A DNA stretch of 64,000 bases from Pseudomonas triclosanedens (GCF_026686735.1 NZ_CP113432.1:1-64000), one strand, 5' to 3'. Counted from the stretch's first letter, positions 33,206 to 44,039 are shown. Program-made: numbers and translations. Notes: generated by a model not told the origin, from the letters alone.

Positions 33206-33494
33206 CAAGGGCTTTCACAATGCCGCCGCTGAGGCTTCGGCAGTGGCATAACAGCACTTCGCCGAGCAGTTGCGACGAGGGTGTGGCGAAGTAATCCAGC
33301 AGCGCCTCCTCGTTCTTCCAACTGCCCTGCAGTAGCCACGGCTGGCCGGAGTCCCGGGCCACCAACTGGCAGCGCAGGCATCCCGGCGCGCGGCGGGCGC
33401 CGTCGACCAGGTTGTCGATCAGCGCGCCCAGTGCCGCCTCGTGCCCCAGCCGGGGGTATATCTGCAATTCATGCTCGATGGGTTGCCAGTGCAT
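33180..33494 (-). CDS. Antibiotic-biosynthesis-monooxygenase (ABM)-like small protein
   Basis: A 104-residue dimeric alpha/beta-barrel-type protein. ABM features are the PRLGHEAALGALIDNLVDGAR and PGCLRCQLVARD stretches, with LLQGSWKNEEALLDYFATPSS matching the family W-x(n)-L/H region. Family members act in quinone or haem chemistry or are uncharacterised. It converges on the siderophore receptor gene and is divergent from the AraC regulator, which may control it. Confidence 0.75.
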   Translation of the reverse strand: MHWQPIEHELQIYPRLGHEAALGALIDNLVDGARRAPGCLRCQLVARDSGQPWLLQGSWKNEEALLDYFATPSSQLLGEVLLCHCRSLSGGIVKALDQATGKVA

Positions 33495-33805
33495 ATCCTG
33501 TCCTCCGCTCTACAGGAAGAAGTCCGAAGTGGCTCCTCGGACGACTGACAGGAAGCGTACGGCCCAGCCAGGGCGCGGCGTTATCCGGATGCTGCCGACT
33601 TCTTGCCTGATTCTGCGCGGTACTCGCCGGCGTTTGAAACAGGCCGTTTCCCGACCTCGTACCGCCACGGTGCGCGGCCCGACGCGCAAATGGCTTGTCC
33701 ATTCCTGCCGATTGCTTGCCTGATCCTCCAGCGGCCGCCTTACTGTCACACTTGTCGCTGCGCCGTGGGCGTAAGCTTCGAGCGCCGCCACTGGAGGTCC
33801 TGTGC
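33495..33805. promoter_or_regulatory. Divergent intergenic region with two direct repeats
   Basis: The 311-base gap between the ABM-like gene and the AraC regulator contains no convincing gene. It holds a direct repeat CTTGCCTGATTCT (33602-33614) and CTTGCCTGATCCT (33715-33727), each preceded by a CCGA block (33595 and 33708). These are plausible AraC-type binding sites. Confidence 0.55.
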
Positions 33806-34747
33806 ATGTCCCAGCCCGTTCCCGCCTTTGATCCCATTGCCGCAGGCCGCCAGGAGCTGGCCGACATCATCCAGCGTCACTGCCAGGGCGAGGGGGTCTT
33901 CGAAACCGCCATCGATTCGCTGCTGGTAGCGCGCAACGACAGCCCCAGCGAAGGCCGCATGCCGACGCTCTACCGCCCGGCCCTGTGCGTGATCGCCCAG
34001 GGCTGCAAGGAAGTCCGCCTGGGCAGCGAGGTCTATCGCTACGACGAACTCAACCTGCTGGTGGTGTCGGTGACGCTGCCTGTCTCCGGCCAGGTGATCG
34101 AGGCCTCGCCGGACAAGCCCTACCTGTCCATCCGCCTGGACATCGACCCCGGCGAGCTGACCCGGCTGATCGCCGAGGCCGGCCTGGCCGGCAGCGCGCC
34201 GCGTCCGGCCAGCCGCGGCATCTACCTGCAGCGGCTGGACTGTACCGTGCTCGACGCGCTGCTGCGCCTGATGCGCCTGCTGGATACGCCGCGTGACATC
34301 CCAATGCTGGCGCCGCTGTTCGTTCGGGAGATTCTCTATCGCCTGCTGCGCGGGCCCCAGGGCCACCTGCTGCACGACCTGGCGATGACCGACAGCCAGA
34401 CCCATCGCGTCACCCGCGCCATCGAGTGGCTGAACCGCAACTTCGACAAGTCGCTGCGCATCGAGGACCTGGCCCGCGAAGTGAACCTCAGCGTCTCGAC
34501 CCTCCACCACCGCTTCAAGGAAGTGACCGCCCTGAGCCCGCTGCAATACCAGAAACAGTTGCGCCTGCAGGAAGCGCGGCGCTTGATGCTGTCGGAAGGG
34601 CTGGAAGTGGCGGTGGCCGGGCACCGTGTCGGCTACGAGAGCCCCTCGCAGTTCAGCCGTGAATACAGCCGCCTGTTCGGCGCCCCACCCCTGCGCGATC
34701 TCGCCAGCCTGCGCGGCGCGCTGGGCAATGAGGCGGTTTCTGCGTAA
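33806..34747 (+). CDS. AraC-family transcriptional regulator (AraC_N type)
   Basis: A 313-residue cytoplasmic regulator. The N-terminal AraC_N cupin domain (PF06719-like) shows YRPALCVIAQGCKEVRLGSEVY and PVSGQVIEASPDKPYLSI. The C-terminal double helix-turn-helix (about 215-300) has FDKSLRIEDLAREVNLSVSTLHHRFKEVT and VGYESPSQFSREYSRLFGAPP. ATG 33806 follows GGAGGTCC. Members of this subfamily usually control a nearby oxidoreductase; here the divergent ABM-like gene is the only close candidate. Confidence 0.92.
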   Translation: MSQPVPAFDPIAAGRQELADIIQRHCQGEGVFETAIDSLLVARNDSPSEGRMPTLYRPALCVIAQGCKEVRLGSEVYRYDELNLLVVSVTLPVSGQVIEASPDKPYLSIRLDIDPGELTRLIAEAGLAGSAPRPASRGIYLQRLDCTVLDALLRLMRLLDTPRDIPMLAPLFVREILYRLLRGPQGHLLHDLAMTDSQTHRVTRAIEWLNRNFDKSLRIEDLAREVNLSVSTLHHRFKEVTALSPLQYQKQLRLQEARRLMLSEGLEVAVAGHRVGYESPSQFSREYSRLFGAPPLRDLASLRGALGNEAVSA

Positions 34748-34757
34748 TTCTCCCGCC

Positions 34758-34789
34758 GGATGGGTGGAGCGCGGCGATACCCATGCTGC
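34758..34789. repeat. REP-like dispersed element, copy 1
   Basis: Begins GGATGGGTGGAGCGCGGCGA and is the reverse complement, with one mismatch over 27 bases, of the element at 41864-41893. It lies between convergent genes, a usual place for Pseudomonas repetitive extragenic palindromes. Confidence 0.75.
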
Positions 34790-34808
34790 AAAGGTGCCGG
34801 CAAGGACC

Positions 34809-35189
34809 TCAGCGCTCGTAAAGCTCCAGCGGCAGATCGTCCGGGTCGGCGAAGAACGTGAAGCGCTTGCCGGTCAGCTCATCGAGGCGGATCGGCTCGC
34901 AGGCCACGCCGTAGCCTTGCAGGCGCACTACTGCGGCGTCCAGGTCGTCCACGGCGAACGCCAGGTGGCGCAGCCCCTGCGCCTCGGGATAGGAAGGCCG
35001 GGGCGGCGCGCCGGGAAAGGAAAACAGCTCCAGGCATGCCTCGCCCAGCGCCAGGTCCAGCTTCCAGGAGTCGCGCGCTTCGCGGTAGGTCTCGGCGATC
35101 ACGCGCAGCCCCAGCACCTGGGTATAAAAACGCTTCGAGCGCGGGTAGTCCGAACAGATCAGGGCGATGTGATGGACGCTGTGCAGCAT
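34809..35189 (-). CDS. Glyoxalase/VOC-family protein (YaeR/GloA2-like)
   Basis: A 126-residue vicinal-oxygen-chelate protein from MLHSVHHIALICSDYPRSKRFY. Metal ligands expected in the family are His (HHIALIC), Glu (LELFSFPG), His (GLRHLAFAVDD) and Glu near the end (LPLELYE), all present. It resembles E. coli YaeR, whose substrate is unknown. A start 28 codons upstream is possible but adds residues without family similarity. Confidence 0.88.
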   Translation of the reverse strand: MLHSVHHIALICSDYPRSKRFYTQVLGLRVIAETYREARDSWKLDLALGEACLELFSFPGAPPRPSYPEAQGLRHLAFAVDDLDAAVVRLQGYGVACEPIRLDELTGKRFTFFADPDDLPLELYER

Positions 35190-35387
35190 GGCGGCGACTT
35201 CCGCGAGTGAAGGAAACTCTATCCTGCCAGCCTGGATCACAGGGGCAAACCCTCGTGGCGTGGCTGGCGTCACGAACCGTCCGGTCGCGCTGGAGCGCTG
35301 GCATTTCGCCTGCTAGCATGCCGCCGCCAACCCCATGAACGGTCGACAGGACGTCCCCCCGTACGGCCGCCCAGCAAAGGAAGCAAC

Positions 35388-36920
35388 ATGAAAAAGACCG
35401 CCCTGGCCATCGCCATTCCTCTGGCCGTTGTCGGCGCCGCCGTCGCCGGCGCCTGGTACACCGGTTCCCGCGTCGAGCAGGAAATCTCCCGCGGCATCGA
35501 TGACGCCAACACCCTCTTCAAGACCGAGGCGCCTGAACTGGGCATCACCGTTTCGCTGCTTGGCGTCGAGCGCGGGGTGCTTTCCAGCAACGCGCGCTAC
35601 CAGGTGATCATCGCCGGCACCGACGGCAAGGATCCGAGCACCCTGGTGTTCAGCGACCGTCTCGAACATGGACCGTTCCCGGCCTCGCGCCTGGCCTCCG
35701 GCAAGCTGGTTCCGGTCCTGGCGCAGAGCCATTTCGCACTGGAGAAGAACGAGCTTACCGCCCCGCTGTTCGAGGCCGCCGGCGGCAAGGCGCCGCTCAG
35801 CGGCCAACTGGCCATCCACTACGACCAGTCGCAGGACGGCCTCCTCGAAAGCGCTGCCCTGCAGTTCGCCAAGGACGGCGAGAGCCTGCGCATCTCGCCG
35901 GCCAAGGTCGATTTCAGCGTTTCCGGCGACAAGAAGAATGTCCGTGCCAATGGCCTCCTGCCGGAAGTCGACATGGCCTTCCGCCAGGGCGAACAGATGA
36001 CGCACGTGGAGTTGCGTGACCTGGGCATGCAGGGCGACAAGAAGGAGAACGCCAACGGCTTCGCCCTTGGTTCGAGCTCTGTCAGCCTCAAGCGCCTGCT
36101 GGTGAAATCCGAAGGCAACCCGGACGTCGAACTGCGCGATACCGTCGGCGAAGAAGTCCTCAGCCAGGGCGCCAAGGGCCTGGACCAGACCCTGTCCTAC
36201 CGTGTCGGCAAGGTCATGGTGCAAGGCCAGGAAATCGGTGGCGTGAAGCTCGACACCAGCATGCGCAACCTCGACGAGGCCACGCTTTCCTCGCTCAAGG
36301 AAACCTACAACAAGATGCTGCTGAACCAGGGTACCGAAGCCGCCGAACTGACCCCGGAGCAGGAAGAGCTGCTCAAGGGCCAGTTCCTGCGCCTGCTCGA
36401 CAGCTCGCCGAAGCTGGCGCTGGACGAGCTGTCGCTGCAGACCGCTCACGGCATGGCCAAGGTTTCCTTCGCCGTGGATCTGCGCAAGCCCGACCAGAGC
36501 GCGCAGACCCCCGAAGAGATCGCCCGCAGCATCCTGGCCTCCCTGCAGGCCAACGCGAAGGTGGACAAGGCCGTGATCGGCGACATCGTCGCGCTGCAGG
36601 CCAGCCTCGGCGAAGGCGCGGGCGGCAGCGTCGACCCGGTGGCGCTCAAGCAGCAGTCCGACGCCATGACCGACCTGTTCAGCGGCATGGCCCTGGAGTC
36701 GAAGTGGGCGGTACTGGACGGCAACAGCCTGACCAGTTCCCTGCACTACGCCAATGACAAGGTGAAGTTCAACGGCCAGGACATGACCGAGCAGGAGTTC
36801 GTCGCCTTCGTCATGGGCACCGTGCAGGGCATGGGACTGGGTGGCGCGGCGGCGGTGGACGAGGAACAGGATTCGGACGCAGCGCAGTCGGACGATCCGC
36901 AGGAAGAAGAGCTGGAATAA
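35388..36920 (+). CDS. ydgA: YdgA-family DUF945 protein
   Basis: A 510-residue envelope protein. It starts with an N-terminal hydrophobic anchor or signal (MKKTALAIAIPLAVVGAAVA) followed by AWYTGSRVEQEI, the typical YdgA opening. The rest is a repetitive beta-rich soluble region, and the C-terminus is very acidic (DEEQDSDAAQSDDPQEEELE). The biochemical role of the family is unknown. It is monocistronic, with a terminator directly after. Confidence 0.88.
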   Translation: MKKTALAIAIPLAVVGAAVAGAWYTGSRVEQEISRGIDDANTLFKTEAPELGITVSLLGVERGVLSSNARYQVIIAGTDGKDPSTLVFSDRLEHGPFPASRLASGKLVPVLAQSHFALEKNELTAPLFEAAGGKAPLSGQLAIHYDQSQDGLLESAALQFAKDGESLRISPAKVDFSVSGDKKNVRANGLLPEVDMAFRQGEQMTHVELRDLGMQGDKKENANGFALGSSSVSLKRLLVKSEGNPDVELRDTVGEEVLSQGAKGLDQTLSYRVGKVMVQGQEIGGVKLDTSMRNLDEATLSSLKETYNKMLLNQGTEAAELTPEQEELLKGQFLRLLDSSPKLALDELSLQTAHGMAKVSFAVDLRKPDQSAQTPEEIARSILASLQANAKVDKAVIGDIVALQASLGEGAGGSVDPVALKQQSDAMTDLFSGMALESKWAVLDGNSLTSSLHYANDKVKFNGQDMTEQEFVAFVMGTVQGMGLGGAAAVDEEQDSDAAQSDDPQEEELE

Positions 36921-36936
36921 TCCCGGCCTGAAACGG

Positions 36937-36966
36937 AAAAAGCCCGGCGAATGCCGGGCTTTTTCG
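36937..36966. terminator. Bidirectional intrinsic terminator between ydgA and trpA
   Basis: AAAAAGCCCGGC pairs with GCCGGGCTTTTT around GAAT. It has T-runs on both strands and serves ydgA and the convergent trpBA operon. A second GC-rich hairpin without T-run (CCTGCGGG and its complement) follows before the trpA stop. Confidence 0.92.
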
Positions 36967-37012
36967 TACCTATCGCTTTGCTGGAGCGGCCTGCGGGCGC
37001 CGCCCCGCAGGC

Positions 37013-39105
<2,093 letters not shown>

Positions 39106-39184
39106 TCAGGATACGGCTGTGTGCCGGGCGGGAAAAGCGATAAGATCGCCGATACCTGTCAGGAAAACTCACATATTGATTGCC

Positions 39185-40081
39185 ATGAGCCGAGACCTCC
39201 CACCGCTGAATGCCCTGCGCGCCTTCGAGGCAGCGGCGCGCCTGCGCGGCGTGAGCCAGGCGGCGGAAGAGCTGAGCGTCACCCACGGCGCGGTGAGCCG
39301 GCAGATCCGCCTGCTCGAGGAGGAACTGGGCGTCACGCTGTTCGTCAAGGATGGACGCGGCGTAAAACTCACCGATGCCGGCCAGCGGCTGAGCGAGGTC
39401 GCCAGCGACTCCCTCGACCGCTTGCGCAACGTCTGCGCCGAGCTGCGCCGTCAGGCGGGTGGCGACGCGCCCTTCGTTCTCGGCTGCCCCGGCAGCCTGC
39501 TGGCGCGCTGGTTCATCCCGCGACTGGACCGGCTGAACCGCGACCTGCCCGACCTGCGCCTGCAACTCTCGGCCAGCGAGGGCGAAATCGACCCACGCCG
39601 CGCCGGCCTCGACGCCACCCTGTGCTTCGCCGAGCCGCCGTGGCCGGCGGATATGCAGGTACACGAGCTGGCGGTCGAGCGCATCGGTCCGGTGCTCAGC
39701 CCCCGCTACGCGCGCTTCGCCGAACTCTGCGCGGCGCCGGCCTCCGTGCTGCTCGGCGAGCCATTGCTGCATACCACCTCGCGCCCGCAGGCATGGCCGG
39801 CGTGGGCGGCGAACAATCGCCTGGAAGCTGGCGCGTTGAAGCTCGGCCAAGGCTTCGAACACCTCTACTACCTGCTGGAGGCGGCGGTCGCGGGCCTGGG
39901 CGTGGCCATCGCGCCGCAGCAACTGGTCGCCGACGACCTCGCCGCCGGCCGGCTCGCCGCGCCCTGGGGGTTCGTCGAAACCCGCGCCCGGCTGGCGCTG
40001 TGGGTGCCGGCACGCTTGCCGGACCACCGCGCTGTGCTGCTGGCGCAGTGGCTGCGCGGCGAGCTTGCGGTTTGCGGCTGA
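39185..40081 (+). CDS. trpI: TrpI, LysR-type activator of trpBA
   Basis: A 298-residue LysR regulator (P. aeruginosa TrpI is 295). The winged HTH has [20 protein letters not shown] and [20 protein letters not shown]. The effector domain begins after about residue 90. The GcvA/AmpR-like N-terminus [18 protein letters not shown] is typical of TrpI. It is transcribed divergently from trpBA. Confidence 0.93.
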   Translation: MSRDLPPLNALRAFEAAARLRGVSQAAEELSVTHGAVSRQIRLLEEELGVTLFVKDGRGVKLTDAGQRLSEVASDSLDRLRNVCAELRRQAGGDAPFVLGCPGSLLARWFIPRLDRLNRDLPDLRLQLSASEGEIDPRRAGLDATLCFAEPPWPADMQVHELAVERIGPVLSPRYARFAELCAAPASVLLGEPLLHTTSRPQAWPAWAANNRLEAGALKLGQGFEHLYYLLEAAVAGLGVAIAPQQLVADDLAAGRLAAPWGFVETRARLALWVPARLPDHRAVLLAQWLRGELAVCG

Positions 40082-40185
40082 AAGTCTGAACTCGCGCCGT
40101 TTGCCCTGGGTCCACCCCTCTACTACTGTCCATTGAAGGCGCTGGCACTCTGCCTGTGCGGCGCGGCGAACGGAGGAGACCCGCC

Positions 40186-40401
40186 ATGTCCAACCACCAC
40201 ACCTACAAGAAGATCGAGCTGGTCGGCTCTTCGCGCACCAGCATCGAGGACGCGATCAACAATGCCTTGGCCGAAGCGGCCAAGAGCATCGATTTTCTGG
40301 AGTGGTTCGAGGTGATGGAAACTCGCGGGCATATCGAGAACGGCGCGGTCGGCCACTATCAGGTGACCCTCAAGGTCGGCTTCCGGATCGCCAATAGCTA
40401 G
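40186..40401 (+). CDS. Dodecin, flavin-storage protein
   Basis: A 71-residue protein forming a hollow dodecamer that binds flavin or flavin dimers. It matches the family throughout: YKKIELVGSSRTSIEDAINNAL, then the flavin-stacking Trp in FLEWFEVMETRGHI and YQVTLKVGFRI. GGAGGAG lies nine bases before the ATG. An upstream in-frame ATG adds ten Arg-rich residues and is rejected. Confidence 0.93.
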   Translation: MSNHHTYKKIELVGSSRTSIEDAINNALAEAAKSIDFLEWFEVMETRGHIENGAVGHYQVTLKVGFRIANS

Positions 40402-40564
40402 ATGTGGCCGACGTTTCGCTGCCGCCGCTGCGAAGCACCGGCGGCCCTGGGATTTTGTCATGCGTGCCTGCCATGCTCATGGCGCGCCTGAGGTGGTGCG
40501 CCGGGTTCGCCCGGCTTTTCGGCCCGGTTGGGCCTTTCCTGTGAACGACGAGGGAGCGTTACCG

Positions 40565-40786
40565 ATGAAGAAGTTTCTGTTGGCTGTGGGGGTCTTCGCC
40601 CTGGCGAGCAACGCATTTGCCGCCGGCAAGCCGTGCGAAGAGCTGAAATCGGAGATCGAGGCGAAGATCAAGGCCAAGGGTGTCGCCTCCTTCAACCTGG
40701 AAGTCGTCGACAAGGGCAGTGCCGGCGGCAAGCAGGTCGTCGGCACCTGCGACGGCGGCACCAAGGAAATCGTCTATTCGAAGTGA
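40565..40786 (+). CDS. DUF1161 periplasmic protein, copy A
   Basis: A 73-residue exported protein: signal peptide MKKFLLAVGVFALASNAFA, then a mature domain of about 53 residues with CEELKSEIEAKIKAKGV, FNLEVVD and VVGTCDGGTKEIVYSK. Two cysteines probably form a disulfide. The function of DUF1161 is unknown. A paralogue lies 640 bases downstream on the other side of osmC. Confidence 0.9.
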   Translation: MKKFLLAVGVFALASNAFAAGKPCEELKSEIEAKIKAKGVASFNLEVVDKGSAGGKQVVGTCDGGTKEIVYSK

Positions 40787-40804
40787 GCCCTCGTGGCTGC
40801 GCGA

Positions 40805-40836
40805 CAAGGCCGGAGCCCGCGAGGACTCCGGCCTTT
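40805..40836 (+). terminator. Intrinsic terminator after DUF1161 copy A
   Basis: AAGGCCGGAG pairs with CTCCGGCCTT around a 10-base loop, followed by TTTT. It separates copy A from osmC. Confidence 0.85.
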
Positions 40837-40919
40837 TCATGGCGCTGTCCGCCAAAAAGCTGAACCACGATGGAGGTCCGGCCTCGAAACTGTGACGACA
40901 ATCCACAGGAGGACGCGAC

Positions 40920-41342
40920 ATGAAGAAATCCGCATCGGCGCACTGGCAAGGCGGCCTGAAGGACGGCAAGGGTCGGCTCTCTACCGAAAGCGGCGCACTC
41001 AAGGACCAGCCCTACGGCTTCAACACGCGCTTCGAGGGCGCGCCGGGCACCAACCCGGAAGAGCTGTTGGGCGCGGCCCACGCCGGCTGCTTCTCGATGG
41101 CGCTGTCGATGATGCTCGGCGAGGCGGGATTCACCGCCGAACGCATCGATACCCACGCCGACGTGAGCCTGGAAAAACTCGCCGACGGCTTCGCCATCAC
41201 CGCCGTGCACCTGACCCTGCGGGCGGCTGTGCCGGGCGCGGACGCCGCCACCTTCCAGGCCATCGCCGACAAGGCCAAGGCCGGCTGCCCGGTCTCGCGT
41301 GTGCTCAACGCACGCATCACCCTCGACGCCACCCTCGAATGA
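40920..41342 (+). CDS. osmC: OsmC-type organic hydroperoxide peroxidase
   Basis: Thiol peroxidase reducing organic hydroperoxides. It has 140 residues, with the two redox cysteines at about 57 (AAHAGCFSMALS) and 123 (AKAGCPVSRVL), and Glu/Arg in the usual positions. The N-terminus KKSASAHWQGGLKDGKG is typical of the OsmC branch rather than Ohr. AGGAGG precedes the ATG. It is flanked by two DUF1161 genes. Confidence 0.94.
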   Translation: MKKSASAHWQGGLKDGKGRLSTESGALKDQPYGFNTRFEGAPGTNPEELLGAAHAGCFSMALSMMLGEAGFTAERIDTHADVSLEKLADGFAITAVHLTLRAAVPGADAATFQAIADKAKAGCPVSRVLNARITLDATLE

Positions 41343-41423
41343 GCCTGCGCGGCACTCTGTCCGGCGGTTGCGGTCCACCGTTAGGATAGGGTGCCCCGCG
41401 TGGGGCGTTGACGAGGGATTGTA

Positions 41424-41669
41424 ATGACGACGATGAAGTGGGCCGTGGCGATGGGCCTGGCGACGCTGCTGGCGAGCGGCGCGAGCTGGGCGGCGGTGAA
41501 ACCGTGCGAGGAGCTCAAGGCCGAGATCGAGACCAAGATCCAGGCCGCCGGAGTGACCTCCTACACCCTGGAGATCGTGGACAAGTCCGAGGTGAAGGAT
41601 CCGAACATGGTGGTCGGCACCTGCGACGGCGGTAAGCGCAGGATCATCTATCAGAAGAACGACAGCTGA
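41424..41669 (+). CDS. DUF1161 periplasmic protein, copy B
   Basis: An 81-residue exported paralogue of copy A: signal peptide to SWA, then CEELKAEIETKIQAAGV, YTLEIVD and VVGTCDGGKRRIIYQK. The mature parts are about 60 percent identical by eye. AGGG precedes the ATG; a second ATG three codons later is possible. Function unknown. Confidence 0.88.
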   Translation: MTTMKWAVAMGLATLLASGASWAAVKPCEELKAEIETKIQAAGVTSYTLEIVDKSEVKDPNMVVGTCDGGKRRIIYQKNDS

Positions 41670-41951
41670 GTTTCTGCGCGTTCGCAATCTCGGCACAGAG
41701 CAGGGGCGTCGGCCCGCAGGCTGATGCTCTGCGCTTGCTCTGGCTCCGGGGGCGAAACAAGAAACCACGTACCCGCACTGGAGCGGCGCTGAAGTATCAG
41801 GCACGCCGGCAGCCCACGCGTAAGTCGTGATACGCGCCAACTCCTGCGCGTCCGCGCGACGCTCGATGGGTATCGCTGCGCTCCACCCATCCTACGAACC
41901 AGCCAAGGCGGGGCTCCTGCGAAACCTTCAGCCGCATTGGCTGGGTTTCAA
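41670..41951. repeat. Gene-free convergent gap with REP-like element, copy 2
   Basis: This 282-base gap between DUF1161 copy B and a lipoprotein gene holds no supportable gene. At 41864-41893 it carries the inverse copy of the element at 34758 (TGGGTATCGCTGCGCTCCAC followed by CCATCC). The rest is GC-rich without clear structure. Confidence 0.6.
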
Positions 41952-42377
41952 CTAGAACGGCCCACACCTCACCGGCCCCTGGAAATCCGTCTTCGCCACC
42001 AGCGTACCGTTGGCGTCCGTCAGCAGCGCCAGCGCGCTGCGCAGTTGCGGGCGAAGCTCCAGCCGGTAGCGCTCGCCGGCGGCGAACTGGTCGTAGACCA
42101 CCTTGACCCGGCAGGTCAGCTCCGACGGATCGCTCATGGCGCCCATGCCGCCGCCGCTGGGAATCTCGTACTGGAAGCGCACCACCAGTTCATGCTTGCC
42201 TGGCGTCACCTGGTAGAAGCGGCCATCGCTGACCGGCTTGCCGTCCAGGCGCTCGGCCATCAGCGTCTTGCCGGGGGTGGTGTAGAGGTCGACCCAGGCC
42301 ATCTGCGGGTCGTGGGAGGGCAGCGGGCTGGCGCAGCCGCCCAGCAGGGCGAGCGCGAGCAGAAGGCGCGAGCGCAT
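41952..42377 (-). CDS. Small lipoprotein, paralogue pair member 1
   Basis: A 141-residue predicted lipoprotein with lipobox LLGGC (Cys15). The mature part includes MAWVDLYTTPGKTLMAERL, the motif PGKHELVVRFQYE and two further cysteines. It shares AW(V/I)DL...(F/Y)xVxPG(K/Q)HEL(V)VRFQ with the next gene upstream, so the two are duplicated. No function is recognised. Confidence 0.8.
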   Translation of the reverse strand: MRSRLLLALALLGGCASPLPSHDPQMAWVDLYTTPGKTLMAERLDGKPVSDGRFYQVTPGKHELVVRFQYEIPSGGGMGAMSDPSELTCRVKVVYDQFAAGERYRLELRPQLRSALALLTDANGTLVAKTDFQGPVRCGPF

Positions 42378-42438
42378 GAGGGTTCACCGTGACGAAGGAC
42401 CTTTCTCTACAGCATAACCCCGGGCGCTCGCGGTGGTC

Positions 42439-42855
42439 TCAGGCGCGGTCACAACCTCGCTCGCGGCCGCGGGCGACTTCGTTGGATTGCCCGTCGTACA
42501 GCTTGGCCCAGGGGCGGAAGCCGATGCTGCCGGTCTCCAGGCGGTAGCGCTGGCCGGCGGTGAAGTCCTTGTACTTCACGGTCATCTCGCAGTCGCGCCA
42601 GAGCGCTTCGTCCACCGGGCCGATGTCCACCGGCTCGACCTGGAACTGGAAGCGCACGCGCAGTTCGTGTTGCCCCGGATCGACCTCGAAGTAGTGGGAA
42701 CTGGGCCAGTCCTTATCGTCGACCTTCATGGCCGCTAGATCGCTCTGGCTGTTGGTGTCCAGATCGATCCAGGCACGGTTGGGGTCGGGCTGCGGCATCA
42801 GCAGGGCGCAGCCGCTCAGGGCGAGCAGGCTGGTGGCAGTGAGGAGGGCGCGCAT
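42439..42855 (-). CDS. Small lipoprotein, paralogue pair member 2
   Basis: A 138-residue predicted lipoprotein with lipobox LSGC (Cys16). It has RAWIDLDTNSQSDLAAMKV, VDPGQHELRVRFQFQV and DCEMTVKYKDFTAGQRYRLE, the last two shared with member 1 (VVYDQFAAGERYRLELRP). It is upstream of member 1 on the same strand (61-base gap) and divergent from the aminopeptidase gene. Confidence 0.8.
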   Translation of the reverse strand: MRALLTATSLLALSGCALLMPQPDPNRAWIDLDTNSQSDLAAMKVDDKDWPSSHYFEVDPGQHELRVRFQFQVEPVDIGPVDEALWRDCEMTVKYKDFTAGQRYRLETGSIGFRPWAKLYDGQSNEVARGRERGCDRA

Positions 42856-42921
42856 CGGGGAAGCTCCTGGTCAGTAACGGCGTGTCAGCGTGCGGACCAG
42901 GCGCTGTGCTATGTTCCGCGC

Positions 42922-44010
42922 ATGCCCTTCCGCCTTCTTATCCCGACACTCGACCGCCGCCTGTGCCGCTGGGTTCCCTGCCTGGCGATCCTGGCGCTGA
43001 GCGGTTGTTCCAGCCTGGGCTACTACGGCCAGTTGGCCGATGGCCAAATGCGCCTGCTGGCGGCCCGCGAGCCGGTGGCCGAAGTGGTCGGCGACCCTTC
43101 CCGCGATCCCGCGCTACGCCAGCGCCTGGAGCTTTCCCAGGAGGCCCGTGCGTTCGCCAGCGCCGAGCTGGGCCTGCCGGATAATCGCAGCTACCGCCTC
43201 TACGCCGACATCCATCGGGCCAACGTGGTGTGGAACGTCTTCGCCACGCCGGAGCTGTCGCTGCAGCCGCTCACCCACTGCTTCCCCATCGCCGGCTGCG
43301 TGGCCTATCGCGGCTACTACGGCGAGCCGGGCGCGCAGGCCGAGGCGAAGCGCCTGAAGGCACAGGGGCTGGACGTCTACATCGGTGGCGTCGAGGCGTA
43401 CTCGACCCTCGGCTGGTTCGATGATCCGATCCTCAGCAGCATGCTGCGCTGGGGCGACCAGCGCCTGGCGGAAACCATCTTCCACGAGTTGGCGCACCAG
43501 AAGTTCTACCTGCCGGGCGATACCGCCTTCAACGAGTCCTTCGCCTCGTTCGTCGAGGCCGAGGGTGGGCGCCGCTGGCGCGAAGCTCGCCATCTGCCGG
43601 ACGAGGCGCCGCTGCTGGCCGAGCAGCGCAAGCGCTTCACCCAGCTCGTACTGGATACTCGCGAGCGCCTCCACGCGCTCTACGCCAGCCCGCGCAGCGA
43701 GGCTGAAAAGCGCGCCGGCAAGGCGGCGGAGTTCGAGCGGCTGCGCCGTGAGTATGCGCAGATGCGCGACCGCGACTGGGGTGGCAAGGCGCCGTTCGAT
43801 GCCTGGGTCAACGGCCCGTTGAACAACGCCAAGTTGCTGCCGTTCGGCCTGTACGATCAGTGGGTACCGGCCTTTACCGTGCTGTTTGCCCAGGTCGGCG
43901 GCAACTGGCCGGCGTTCTATGCGCGGGTGGAGAAGCTTGGGGCGCTGCCCCAGGCGCAGCGCACCGCAGCGCTGGAGTCACTCGCCGCCGGGCAGCGCGT
44001 GGCGTTCTGA
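42922..44010 (+). CDS. Predicted lipoprotein zinc aminopeptidase (Aminopep family)
   Basis: A 362-residue protein with a lipobox LSGC at Cys29 after an Arg-rich N-terminus. It contains a zinc-peptidase HExxH motif (HELAH, 188-192) and a likely third ligand Glu205 in FNESFASFVE. It matches the putative aminopeptidase family PF10023 in length and in the AYSTLGWFDDPILSSM stretch before the HExxH. It is predicted to be anchored in the outer membrane facing the periplasm; no substrate is known. Confidence 0.85.
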   Translation: MPFRLLIPTLDRRLCRWVPCLAILALSGCSSLGYYGQLADGQMRLLAAREPVAEVVGDPSRDPALRQRLELSQEARAFASAELGLPDNRSYRLYADIHRANVVWNVFATPELSLQPLTHCFPIAGCVAYRGYYGEPGAQAEAKRLKAQGLDVYIGGVEAYSTLGWFDDPILSSMLRWGDQRLAETIFHELAHQKFYLPGDTAFNESFASFVEAEGGRRWREARHLPDEAPLLAEQRKRFTQLVLDTRERLHALYASPRSEAEKRAGKAAEFERLRREYAQMRDRDWGGKAPFDAWVNGPLNNAKLLPFGLYDQWVPAFTVLFAQVGGNWPAFYARVEKLGALPQAQRTAALESLAAGQRVAF

Positions 44011-44013
44011 CGG

Positions 44014-44039
44014 GCGCGCCACCATGAACGGTGGCGCGC
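44014..44039. terminator. Hairpin between convergent aminopeptidase and DUF1254 genes
   Basis: A perfect 10-bp stem GCGCGCCACC with its complement around ATGAAC. It starts three bases after the aminopeptidase stop. There is no T-run, so termination is uncertain. Confidence 0.5.

Noticed and set aside
31199..33208. 669-codon frame antisense to the TonB receptor
   Set aside because: The receptor is complete from signal peptide to terminal aromatic residue; the antisense frame has no family features.
41651..41890. 79-codon minus-strand frame in the gap after DUF1161 copy B
   Set aside because: No ribosome site or domain. Its upstream end lies in a REP-like repeat, which often creates short spurious frames.
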